Source: Bolinopsis microptera
Taxonomy: Eukaryota > Ctenophora > Tentaculata > Lobata > Bolinopsidae
Length of the DNA stretch: 62,000 nt
Direction: 5' to 3'
NCBI RefSeq assembly: GCF_026151205.1
Contig: NC_087076.1
Location: 877,692 to 939,691 of the forward strand
Part shown: one piece after another, positions 1-12,000 of the stretch
Numbering within the stretch: the stretch's first letter is position 1
How the letters are laid out: the number at the start of each line of letters is the position of its first letter
Program-made: the position numbers and the translations under genes
Notes under the pieces: model-generated
Databases searched by the model: none
Told to the model about the DNA's origin: nothing
What the model saw: the letters and a program-made list of their open reading frames with translations, nothing else

Positions 1-1085
1 GTACTGTACCGGGGTGGGGGGTATTAGGTGCCGAGTACAGTACAGGGGGGTATTCAGGGCCGAGTCTGTACCGGGGGGTGGGGGGTGGGTTATCAGGTGC
101 CGAGGACTGTACCGGGGGGCGGGGGTGGGTATCAGGTGCATCGAGTACTGTACGGGGGGGGGGGGTATCAGGTGCGAGCGTACTGAACCGGGCGGGGTAT
201 CAGTGTGCGAGTACTGTACTGGGGGGTTATAGGTGCCGAGTACGTAATGGGGGGTATCAGGTGCGGTACTGTACTGTTCTGGGGGTATCAGGTGCCGAGT
301 ACTGTACGTACTGTGGAGGGGTAGCAGGTGCGTGTACTGTACCGTGGGGGGGTGGTATCTAGGGCAGTGTATCTGTTCCGGGGGGGGGGGTGGGTATAAT
401 ATGGTGCGTGTACTGTTACGGGGGGGGGTGGGTATCAGGTTGCCGAGAGTACCTGTACCGAAAGGGGGGGGGGGTATCAGGTGCGAGTTACTGTACGGGG
501 GGGGGGGGTATCAGGTGCCGAGTACTGTACGGGGGGGTATCAGGTGCCGAGTACTGTACCGGGGGGGGGGATATTAGGTGACCGAGTACTTGGGTACCTG
601 GGGGGGGGAGGTATTAGGTGCTGGTCTGTTCCGGGGGGAGGGGGTATGGTTTGGGGGTATTTGGTGCCGAGTACTGTACCGGGGGGGGGAGGTTATTAGG
701 TGCCGAGTTCTGTACCGGGGGGGGGGGAGGTATAGCGGTGCCGAGTACTGATACCGGGGGGGAGGGGTATTAGGTGCTGAGTACTGTTCCGGGGGGGGGT
801 GGGGAGGTATTAGGTGCTGAGTACTGTTACCGGGGGGAGGGTCATTAGGTGCCGAGTTACTGTACCGGAGGAGGGGGGTTATTTAGGTGGCTCGAGTACT
901 GTACCGGGGGGGGGGGAGGGGTATCAGGGTGCCGAGTACTGTACCGGGGGGGGGGGGGGTTTAAAACAATTAACAGTGCCGAAGTAACTTTTAACGGGGG
1001 GGGGGGGGGTAAATAGGTGCCCGACTGCCGCGGTACTGGGTCTCGCTGCTCCATTTTCCCAGCCCCCCCCCCCCCCCCCACCTGA
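1..1085. repeat. Degenerate G-rich minisatellite, about 33-bp unit
   Basis: The stretch is filled by imperfect copies of a unit of the form GTGCCGAGTACTGTACC followed by a run of 7-14 G and TATCAG. Copies differ by many single-base indels, especially in the G runs, and the array ends in a poly-C run near 1063-1080. Open frames here translate only to the repeat (glycine-rich) and I see no gene. Part of the indel noise may be sequencing error in homopolymers. Confidence 0.85.
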
Positions 1086-1914
1086 AAAACAGTTAGTTCA
1101 TGGTGTTTGACGAGGTTCGTTGTCAAAGGAACAAGATTAACTATGAGTATTTATTCTAGAATGTAGTAATAAAGATTTATACAAAAGAACTATAGGCATA
1201 GAGAAGATTAATACTGAACTGTCGATAACATGATCCTCTCAAATAATTTTAAAACGGACATACTTATATATGGTTATGACACGTGACGAATGATTCGTGA
1301 CTGGGGACATTGAAGCTACTATTTGATGGTTGTGAAAGTCGCGGTGAAGTGAACACCGTGACAATGACGAGTGATAAGTTGTTATGAATCTCACAAGGTG
1401 AAATGATCTGTGCTGATCCTTTGTGCATATGAAGTGAATGGTGCTGTATGTGGATTGTGCTAGGTGCTTGTTATTTGATGTGAAACATAATGTGCAGTGG
1501 AGCATGATGTGATTGTGATTTGTGACTACAGAATCCTTAAATCATCTAAAACAAATAACCATCTATTTAAACAATAAATATATTCTTGAAAACATAACAG
1601 TATACAACACTTGGTCTAAATAATGGGTCTTAGGTCTATTTGCCAAAAACTACTATACTTACTACTAAGTCGGAACTAAGTCTTTTAATGAGCTGTTCAA
1701 TGCAATTTCTGGGTGTGTATCTTATCTGTAATTACCCAAGACACAGTTAGTACCGCGATTTTTCAACATTTAGTACGGCAAAAGGGGATTGGTGTCTTAA
1801 TTATCATCCGAAAAAAACAGTTAGTACCGTGAAGGGCCGTGGGTGGGTTCTTTTGAAAAAATTCCAAAATTACAATTATCTATTCGACGTCACGTTTCAG
1901 ATACGATAGTACTG
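1086..1914. other. Unique AT-rich sequence, no gene recognised
   Basis: No exon with good splice sites or recognisable protein similarity was found on either strand. The missing first coding exon of the DMXL-like gene should lie somewhere left of 3025, but I could not place it here. Confidence 0.4.
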
Positions 1915-3024
1915 ATCCCCATCCTTGTTCAGAGTGGTTGTACTGTTTCAGGAACACAGGGTGTGATAATTGTTGTTTAACCCCTCCTTGTGAGGTGTAC
2001 TGTACAGGGTATGATATTGTTGTTATCCTCTTGTTGAGGTGTATGTACAGGGTGTGATCATGGTTGGTTAACCCCTCCTTGTTCAGGTGGTACTTACAGG
2101 GTGTGTTATTGTGTTAACACCTCCTTGTTCAGGTTTATGTACAGGTGTGATAATTGTTGTTTAACCTCTCCTGTTCAGGGTGTACTGTACAGGGTGTGAT
2201 ATTGTTGTTTTAACCCTCCTTGTCCTGGTGTACTGTACAGGGTGTGATATTGTTGAACCCCCTCCTTGTTCAGGTGTACTGTACAGGGTGTGATATTGTT
2301 GTTAACCCCTCCTTGTTCAGGTGTACTGTACAGGGTGTGATATTGTTGTTAACCCCTCCTTGTTCAGGTGTACTGTACAGGGTGTGATATTGTTGTTAAC
2401 CCCTCCTTGTTCAGGTGTACTGTACAGGGTGTGATATTGTTGTTAACCCCTCCTTGTTCAGGTGTACTGTACAGGGTGTGATATTGTTGTTAACCCCTCC
2501 TTGTTCAGGTGTACTGTACAGGGTGTGATATTGTTGTTAACCCCTCCTTGTTCAGGTGTACTGTACAGGGTGTGATATTGTTGTTAACCCCTCCTTGTTC
2601 AGGTGTACTGTACAGGGTGTGATATTGTTGTTAACCCCTCCTTGTTCAGGTGTACTGTACAGGGTGTGATATTGTTGTTAACCCCTCCTTGTTCAGGTGT
2701 ACTGTACAGGGTGTGATATTGTTGTTAACCCCTCCTTGTTCAGGTGTACTGTACAGGGTGTGATATTGTTGTTAACCCCTCCTTGTTCAGGTGTACTGTA
2801 CAGGGTGTGATATTGTTGTTAACCCCTCCTTGTCAGGTGTACTGTACAGGGTGTGATATTGTTGTTAACCCCTCCTTGTTCAGGTGTACTGTACAGGGTG
2901 TGATATTGTTGCTAACCCCTCCTTGTTCAGGTGTACTGTACAGGGTGTGATATTGTTGTTAACCCCTCCTTGTTCAGGTGTACTGTACAGGGTGTGATAT
3001 TGTTGTTAACCCCTCCTTGTCCAG
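1915..3024 (+). repeat. 47-bp minisatellite containing a 3' splice site and exon start
   Basis: More than 20 tandem copies; the left third is degenerate and the right two thirds almost perfect. Each unit reads GTGTACTGTACAGGGTGTGA, then TATTGTTGT, then TAACCCCTCCTTGTTCAG. The first 29 nt are identical to the first 29 nt of the DMXL exon that starts at 3025, and the last 18 nt are a good branch-point, polypyrimidine tract and AG acceptor. Every unit therefore carries the acceptor plus the exon edge. The unit is not a multiple of three. Confidence 0.92.
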
Positions 3025-6000
3025 GTGTACTGTACAGGGTGTGATATTGTTGTACTAGACGATGCGTTTCACAGAGTACAGCTTATAAGCAACATTAGCG
3101 GCTGCAGATCTCAGATAACAGCTATCACACTGTGTCCGCTATCTGGCAGGGTCAGTTACTTTTACACTCTTTTATTGACATGTCTCAATATTTAAATAAA
3201 TGTAGTGAAGTTGAGAAGCTTTGACTGTTCCATGTTTTCTCGTATTCAATTGCAAATAATTTAGAATCATTTAAAATACATTAATAAATACACAGATAAT
3301 AGATTAAGTTGGAATAATAACTTACACACCTGCCATCAGATCGGTGCTGTTTCGTCCCATTCAGTGTACATTCTATCAGCTCAGTCTTCAGTAGATGATG
3401 ATGTAAGTAATGGCCTATAATATTTGAATATTGAGGTACTTCAGGAGTTCAAATAGTTTTATTTCATAGAGTGTTTATATTATATTATCAGGTATTACAG
3501 TCCTCATAAGATGCGAATAAAATATATGTGTTTCCCATCTTGTCCAGCAAGTGTTGATCATATTCGCTTCTTTGAAATGTAAAAGTGTACAAAAACCAGG
3601 ATATAGATTATATTTTCCCGTTTCTCAGATTATAACATTCCAGGAATACCCCTACACGTGGAGTGTATCGTACACACTATCTATAGGGTCACGTGTAGCG
3701 TGTGCTACATTCAATAACGATGGAAGTGAGCTTATAGTGACGGGCACTGAGCTTCTTATCTACAGAACTGCAGATTGGAAGTGCGCCTGGAGTACCCAGT
3801 AAGTGTGGGGAGCGTTAAAAGGGTTACCAAGTGCTTATGCTTTGTTCTGTGTGTTTCTGTGTGTTACTGTGTGTTTCTGTATGTTTTCATACAAATGGGA
3901 ATAAAAGCAATTTAAGTTAACCCTGTATAATCCTAGTTTGACAGAAGAAACCAGCCAAGTAACTGTTTCTCCAGACGGCAGATTCTTTACAACCCTGTCC
4001 CGGAACTCTAAAGTTATAAAACTATGGAAGAAGATGAAAGGTACGGGAACAATTTTCAAAATAGCCAGGGAGGCAATGTATTCTCAATATTTGTGACACG
4101 CCTCCATTTATGGCACGCTTGCCCCCATCTATATCTGACGGCTCAATTCTCGATAAGCCAGAATAAGATAGGATAGGGTAGAATAATACTGGTAATAGGA
4201 CGGTAATAGGCAATTTAAAAGTGGCCGTGCCAGAAAAACCGAGAGTAAATACTCTGGAGGTATGCGGAAAACGGTCTACAGATGATGGTTGCAGGAATGC
4301 GCGGAGATGTTTATAATTAGTTGGTCGCGCGCACGTCACTTCATATTTTAAATTATGCAGCTCTATCAGATAAAAACGCCGTGAATTGTTATTTACATCT
4401 GCCATCTAGCCATTACATTTGATGTTGAGTGAGAAGACCGATAAGAAATTAGCTGTCACATTGAGTAATGTTGTCACGATAGAAAATGATGTTTTTCAGG
4501 AGGCAAGGATTACAGGAGTGAACTGATTCTGCATCCTGACGTTGTTATCGGAGCTTGTTGGCGGGCTGTCTCTCCTGAGCTCCCTGTGTAAGTTGTGAGT
4601 GTGTGTGAGTGTGGGGGGGGTGGGGTAGGGGAAAGCAAATCACGTGATTTCTAACATATATAAGTGATAACGTTTACAATAAGTATGCGAACTCTTTATG
4701 TTTTGCTAACGACCCTCATTTCCAGTGACTCAGTGAGACAAGTCCTCTTGACATCCTGTCACGACTGTATCGGGAGGATCTGGCTGGAGGCTCCAAGTGT
4801 TCATCCCTCTATTTCTGCTAGACATTCTATTACCAAGTCATTCGTGCTAGGTACTTTCTAGCTCATCTACATGTATTTCTATGGTTAATTAGGTTGAGTG
4901 CGAGTATTAGAGGTGATGATTAACGGTAATGAGTTATTTACTGAAATTGAAACACTCTCCAGGCACTGTGTTGGACCCATTAAAGGAGTCAACTGAAAAG
5001 AAGATTGAAGGATCTCCCTACATATTCCAATGGTTCAACAACAAAGCGCATTCTTACAGGTTATAGTCCAGTACATTCTTACAGGTTCCTTCTAGGTATT
5101 CCTTTCTTTCTAGAAACTTCCTAACTCCGCAACTAACACATCTGCTCATTTCCTCACTCTGCAACTAACACATCTGCTCACTTCCTCACTCCGCAACTAA
5201 CACATCTGCTCACTTCCTCACTCCGCAACTAACACATCTGTTCACTTCCTTACTCCGCAACTAACACATCTGCTCACTTCCTTACTCCGCAACTAACACA
5301 TCTGCTCACTTCCTTACTCCGCAACAAGTCTAACACATCTGCTCACTTCCTCACTCCGCAACTAACACATCTGCTCACTTCCTTACTCCGCAACTAACAC
5401 ATCTGCTCACTTCCCTACTCCGCAACAAGTCTAACACATCTGCTCACTTCAACATGTTTCAGTGTTTGTTTGGAGAACGCCCGGCTGAAAGGGGAGCTGA
5501 TGCTCTCTGAAGGATTGTCCGTCAGTTCCTACGATATTGCAGAGGAGGAGGACTTTGTTGTGTCTGACACTGACCAGCCTAATGTGCCGATAAAGAAGGA
5601 GATGTTGGAGCTGAAGATGGGAAAAGTCAAGGACATGAGAGAATACCAATACACTGAGTCTCAACTTCTCAAATACTGGTACAAGGTTAGTGACCATTTT
5701 ATTCTCAAAAGCCGTCTTATTTTTATATTTTTAAAAATATTTAACGTCCAACAATGGCGTTTCTCTTGTCGCTAATAGCTTCTCAGTTTGAATAATATTC
5801 CCCTCAGAGTTTCGACATGGTTGTTTGCGTGAGCCCTGCTACCGGCTCCTTTATGGGGTGGAGAGTTGAGAAGATTGATGTGGCTTACCCTTTTCAGGCG
5901 CTCACTACTAGATTCGTCCTTAAACTGCCTTGGTTAGTGCTTGAAATGGGGGCCGGGGTGGGGGTATATTGAAATAGAAATTGTTATCAATAACTACTTC

Positions 6001-9000
6001 AGTTGATGCATCGTTTAAAAAAACGAATAATATTATGCGTTGTTACCAACGTACGTAGTAAGTGTTCATTTGACCCGTTCTTAAATCAGAAACAATAACT
6101 ATCAGAAATAGAAATACCATTAGCACATTAAAAAACATGAAGATATATTACATCTAAATCTTCACCCAAGAAAATAAAGAGGAATCAATTACACGAGAAT
6201 CTGTTCAACAAAAATCATTAAAAACATCATGCAAAATAGTTGAAATCTTTGGAAAGATTTGTAAATTTAAAAAAGGTTGTAGCTTGTAATGCAAATATAA
6301 TTTTGACAAATGCAAAAAAAGTCGCGTGAAGCAGCCAAGTAAAAGAAAGTGTTATAAAGGTTTACCGACGCTACTCCAAATTGTTCGTTCTTAATTTTAA
6401 CAATTTGAGAGAAAAAAGTTAGTTTCCAGAATCTCTATTTAATTTTTGTCACCAAAAGGCCGAAGTAACATAAACCGCCACAGCCAGAGTAAAATAGTCA
6501 AACCAATTCCAGAGCTAATGAGTATGATTTAACAAGCTCGGCGGCCCGGAGTACGGTTAGTAGTGCGGATGCGTTGCTGTTTAGCCTGGTTGAAAGTAGA
6601 GTTGTGAGTCTTCCAAGCGTTTTTAGGGGTACTGGCTCTCCCGGCTGTAGCTGCAGCTTGGTGTTGTAGCAGCACCTCCTCTAGACTTAGCTTAGGTTTC
6701 TTAACGTGGTTTAACACGTTACTTCTCTCAGCAACTACAGTTTCCTGGGATAAATTTGTATTATAACCTTGCCTTGGGGATAAACAGTGCGCAGATCGCT
6801 ATTTATGCTAGAATCACAAATCTTCGATTTTTTCCATGGTGAAAGTTTTTTGCTATTTTCTCCGAAGATAAAATACAATGCATAATGCTGCCACTTGGCC
6901 TCTACTTTACTTGGCCTCTACTTTACTTGGCCTCTACTTTACTTGGCCTCTACTTTACTTGTCCTCTACTTTACTTGCCCTCTACTTTACTTGCCCTCTA
7001 CTTTACTTGCCCTCTAGTTTACTTGCCCTCTACTTTACTTGCCCTCTACTTTACTTGCCCTCTACTTTACTTGCCCTCTACTTTACTTGTCCTCTACTTT
7101 ACTTGCCCTCTACTTTACTTGCACTCTACTTTACTTGCCCTCTACTTTACTTGCCCTCTACTTTACTTGCCCTCTACTTTACTTGTCCTCTACTTTACTT
7201 GTCCTCTACTTTACTTGTCCTCTACTTTACTTGCCCTCTACTTTACTTGCCCTCTAGTTTACTTGCCCTCTACTTTACTTGCCCTCTACTTTACTTGCCC
7301 TCTACTTTACTTGCCCTCTACTTTACTTGCCCTCTACTTTACTTGTCCTCTACTTTACTTGCCCTCTACTTTACTTGTCCTCTACTTTACTTGCCCTCTA
7401 GTTTACTTGCCCTCTACTTAACTTGCCCTCTACTTTACTTGCCCTCTACTTTACTTGTCCTCTACTTTACTTGCCCTCTACTTTACTTGCCCTCTACTTT
7501 ACTTGCCCTCTACTTTACTTGCCCTCTACTTTACTTGCCCTCTACTTTACTTGCCCTCTACTTTACTTGCCCTCTACTTTACTTGCCCTCTACTTTACTT
7601 GCCCTCTACTTTACTTGCCCTCTAGTTTACTTGCCCTCTACTTTACTTGCCCTCTACTTTACTTGTCCTCTACTTTACTTGCCCTCTACTTTACTTGCCC
7701 TCTACTTTACTTGCCCTCTACTTTACTTGTCCTCTACTTTACTTGCCCTCTACTTTACTTGCCCTCTACTTTACTTGGCCTCTACTTTAAGTACCTGCAT
7801 GACGGGGTCTGGTGACTTGATATCTTCTACCACCACATTTTTTACCACCACATTTTCTACCACCACATCTTCTGTCCCCTTTGCCTTCTGGGATTGGTGG
7901 TATTAGTTATAATGAATTATATGGAAATGGGACGACTAAACCAGATGCTGAGATACTTTTTCCTTTACCCTAGCTGAACTTTAGTAATAATTCACCTGTT
8001 GTATAGTGTATATTGTATAATGTATATTGTATAGTGTATATTGTATAGTGTATATTGTATAGTGGGGGGGGGCCAATGGCATAAATGGAGAAAATGGAGA
8101 ATTACTCATAGGTTTTTCCATTTTCTCCATAGAAATAGTCTCCATTTTATGCCATTTTATGCCATTTTATGCCATTGAAAACCTGAAAAATTTAGAATTT
8201 CGAGAAAAATTATTTAAAAAAAAGATATTTTCGGCCAATAATGAACAGAGTATCATGAAACATGGAGAAAAGTGGTTTTCAGAAAGACTTTGAAAAATGT
8301 TGACTTAGAAAATTTTCGGTCCGAGTCATTTTCGATACGTACATCCCGTATCGAGAGCTCCCGATTCCGAGCTCGTGTTGCAAAGGGGAGGCCTGCCTTC
8401 CGAGATCGCATTACCTCGAGTCCAAAATTGTGTATCGAGGGGAAAAAAATATTTTCGGCAAATAATGAACAGGGTAGCATGAAACGTGGAGAAAAGTGTT
8501 TTTCAGAAAAACTTTGAAAAATTTTGACTAAGAAAATTACCCCTCGGTACACAATTTTGGACTCGAGGCTTCCCCCTGGTAATGCGATCTCGGAAGGCAG
8601 GCCTCCCCTTTGCAACACGAGCTCGGAATCGGGAACTCTCGATACGAGAGGAACGTATCGAGAATGGCTCGGGCCGAAAATTTCCTAAGTCAAAATGTTT
8701 CAAAGTTTTTCTAAAAACCACTTTTCTCCACGTTTTATGCTACCCTCTTCATTATTAGCCGAAAATATTTTTTTGGTTTTTCGGTTTATCGAAGTCTGCA
8801 CCTACCCCTCGATAGTCGATACACAAATTTGGACTCGAGGCTTCCCCCTGGTAATGCGATCTCGGAAGGCAGGCCTCCCCTTTGCAGTGCGAGCTTGTTT
8901 CGACTTTCGAGGATGTAGGTCTCACTTCTCAGTGCCTATTACTCTCCCCTATTACTCACTCCTGCTGTAGCCTGTAGAAATAACTTTACACTAGGCTTGA

Positions 9001-12000
9001 GTAATTATGAGTTTGCCTGAAGTGTGCCTCTACTAACCTAGTATAAGCATCTAGTAGCCTACTATGAGCTTTCATAAGCTTGTTACGCCCCTAGTAAGCG
9101 TAAATAAACATGTTAGGATGTCCAATTTAGGTGTTAAATGGTGTTAAAGATGAAATTTCGAAGACAAAATTCATGGCATAAAATGGAGAAAATGGAGAAT
9201 TACTCATGGGTTTTTCCATTTTCTCCATAGAAAAAGTCTCCATTTTATGCCATTTTATGCCATTGGCCCCCCCTGTATAGTGTATATTGTATAGTGTATA
9301 TTGTATAGTGTATATTGTATAGTGTATATTGTATAGTGTATATTGTATCTTTGTATTTACCTGTTCATGTTGTTCGGACGTCTGCTCGAGGTAGTCTTCT
9401 TCCTGAGATTAAATATGTTGGTTGACAAGATTAGCCATTTAGTTTCTTCGTGACTTTCATAGTGTTTTTATCTGTTAGATAATTCAATAAACACAGATTA
9501 ATCACCGGGGGGGGGGGGGGGGGGGGTTTGGTGCTTCACTTATCACGCTCTTTGTACCTTTAAAATCTCTATTTTCTCCAGTATTTTGATATGACGCTGT
9601 CCTAACAGTCTCGTCAGGCTTTCCCCAGTATGTCCCTTAGGAAACAACACGTTATGATTACGTCATCGTAATCAGAATCATTGCCATATAAAGTAATATA
9701 ACCATATAAGGTAATATTGAGTGAGGTAAAATTACCAAATGCTCGAGAGTGTACAATTTGAAATGTTACTACATACAGTACACGAGATAGTGTATAGTGT
9801 ATAGTGTGTGTATAGTGTATAGTGTGTGTATAGTGTAAAGTGTTATGTAGTGTATAGTGTGCAGTGTATATAGTGTATAGTGTATAGTGATAGTGTATTA
9901 TATAGTGTACAGTGTATAGTGATAGTGTACAGTGTATATTGTGTATAGTGTACCGTGTATACTGTATAGTGTATAGTGATAGTGTACAGTGTATAGTGTA
10001 CATCGTATAGTGTACAGTATATAGTGTATAGTGTATAGTGATAGTGTACAACGTTTCACCTTTGTAAAGAGCAAGGCTATACGTGTACCGTAAGCAGCCA
10101 TTATTACACCTCAAAATTACAGTTTAGTGAGGTAGAGTGTGTAAACTTTAGTGATATTTAAATTGTAATAATATACGATTTTATTATTATTCAATTCTCT
10201 CAAAGACGAAAGAATGATTATAGACACAACAACAACATCAGGCTCTAGCTACTTCCTCATCTTAGCCCGGTTCAAAGGAAAACGGTCTATTGAAATATCA
10301 AATATTTACGATAATAAAGTAGTGCTGGAGAAAATGTACGTTAAAATACCAAATATTTATTACTAAAATCAGGAGAAATAGCATGATTTACAACGTAACC
10401 TAACACGGTTAACGCAGTTAACACATTGACAAGTGCGAATCTTAAATAAGGAGTAATCATAACTCATGGAATTTCATATCAAATACAGGCAAGGAGCAGT
10501 AACGATCATTAGTAGTATGTGATATTCAGACCTGTATGCTCTTGAACAAATGCTCAGTTTGTACGATGTGAACGGAACTGCACAAACGCTCAGTTTGTAC
10601 GATGTGAACGGAACTGCACAAACGCTCAGTTTGTACGATGTGAACGGACCTGCACAAACGCTCAGTTTGTACGATGTGAACGGAACTGCACAAACGCTCA
10701 GTTTGTACGATGTGAACGGACCTGCACAAACGCTCAGTTTGTACGATGTGAACGGAACTGCACAAACGCTCAGTTTGTACGATGTGAACGGAACTGCACA
10801 AACGCTCAGTTTGTACGATGTGAACGGAACTGCACAAACGCTCAGTTTGTACGATGTGAACGGAACTGCACAAACGCTCAGTTTGTACGATGTGAACGGA
10901 ACTGCACAAACGCTCAGTTTGTACGATGTGAACGGAACTGCACAAACGCTCAGTTTGTACGATGTGAACGGAACTGCACAAACGCTCAGTTTGTACGATG
11001 TGAACGGAACTGCACAAACGCTCAGTTTGTACGATGTGAACGGACCTGCACAAACGCTCAGTTTGTACGATGTGAACGGAACTGCACAAACGCTCAGTTT
11101 GTACGATGTGAACGGAACTGCACAAACGCTCAGTTTGTACGATGTGAACGGAACTGCACAAACGCTCAGTTTGTACGATGTGAACGGAACTGCACAAACG
11201 CTCAGTTTGTACGATGTGAACGGAACTGCACAAACGCTCAGTTTGTACGATGTGAACGGAACTGCACAAACGCTCAGTTTGTACGATGTGAACGGAACTG
11301 CACAAACGCTCAGTTTGTACGATGTGAACGGAACTGCACAAACGCTCAGTTTGTACGATGTGAACGGAACTGCACAAACGCTCAGTTTGTACGATGTGAA
11401 CGGAACTGCACAAACGCTCAGTTTGTACGATGTGAACGGACCTGCACAAACGCTCAGTTTGTACGATGTGAACGGAACTGCACAAACGCTCAGTTTGTAC
11501 GATGTGAACGGAACTGCACAAACGCTCAGTTTGTACGATGTGAACGGAACTGCACAAACGCTCAGTTTGTACGATGTGAACGGAACTGCACAAACGCTCA
11601 GTTTGTACGATGTGAACGGAACTGCACAAACGCTCAGTTTGTACGATGTGAACGGAACTGCACAAACGCTCAGTTTGTACGATGTGAACGGAACTGCACA
11701 AACGCTCAGTTTGTACGATGTGAACGGACCTGCACAAACGCTCAGTTTGTACGATGTGAACGGAACTGCACAAACGCTCAGTTTGTACGATGTGAACGGA
11801 ACTGCACAAACGCTCAGTTTGTACGATGTGAACGGAACTGCACAAACGCTCAGTTTGTACGATGTGAACGGAACTGCACAAACGCTCAGTTTGTACGATG
11901 ACGTGTGAGAAATTTCAAAAAGGGTCAGCCAGATGGACGAGTACAAGTAAAATAAACAGTAATAATAAACAGACAATAGTACTCTGAACTGACAAACAGC

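Noticed and set aside
6878-7906. 342-codon leucine/tyrosine-rich frame
   Set aside because: Artefact of the 16-bp repeat; the right end overlaps a real exon on the opposite strand.
10550-11905. CRISPR array
   Set aside because: Direct 36-bp repeats have no unique spacers and the DNA is animal; it is a minisatellite.
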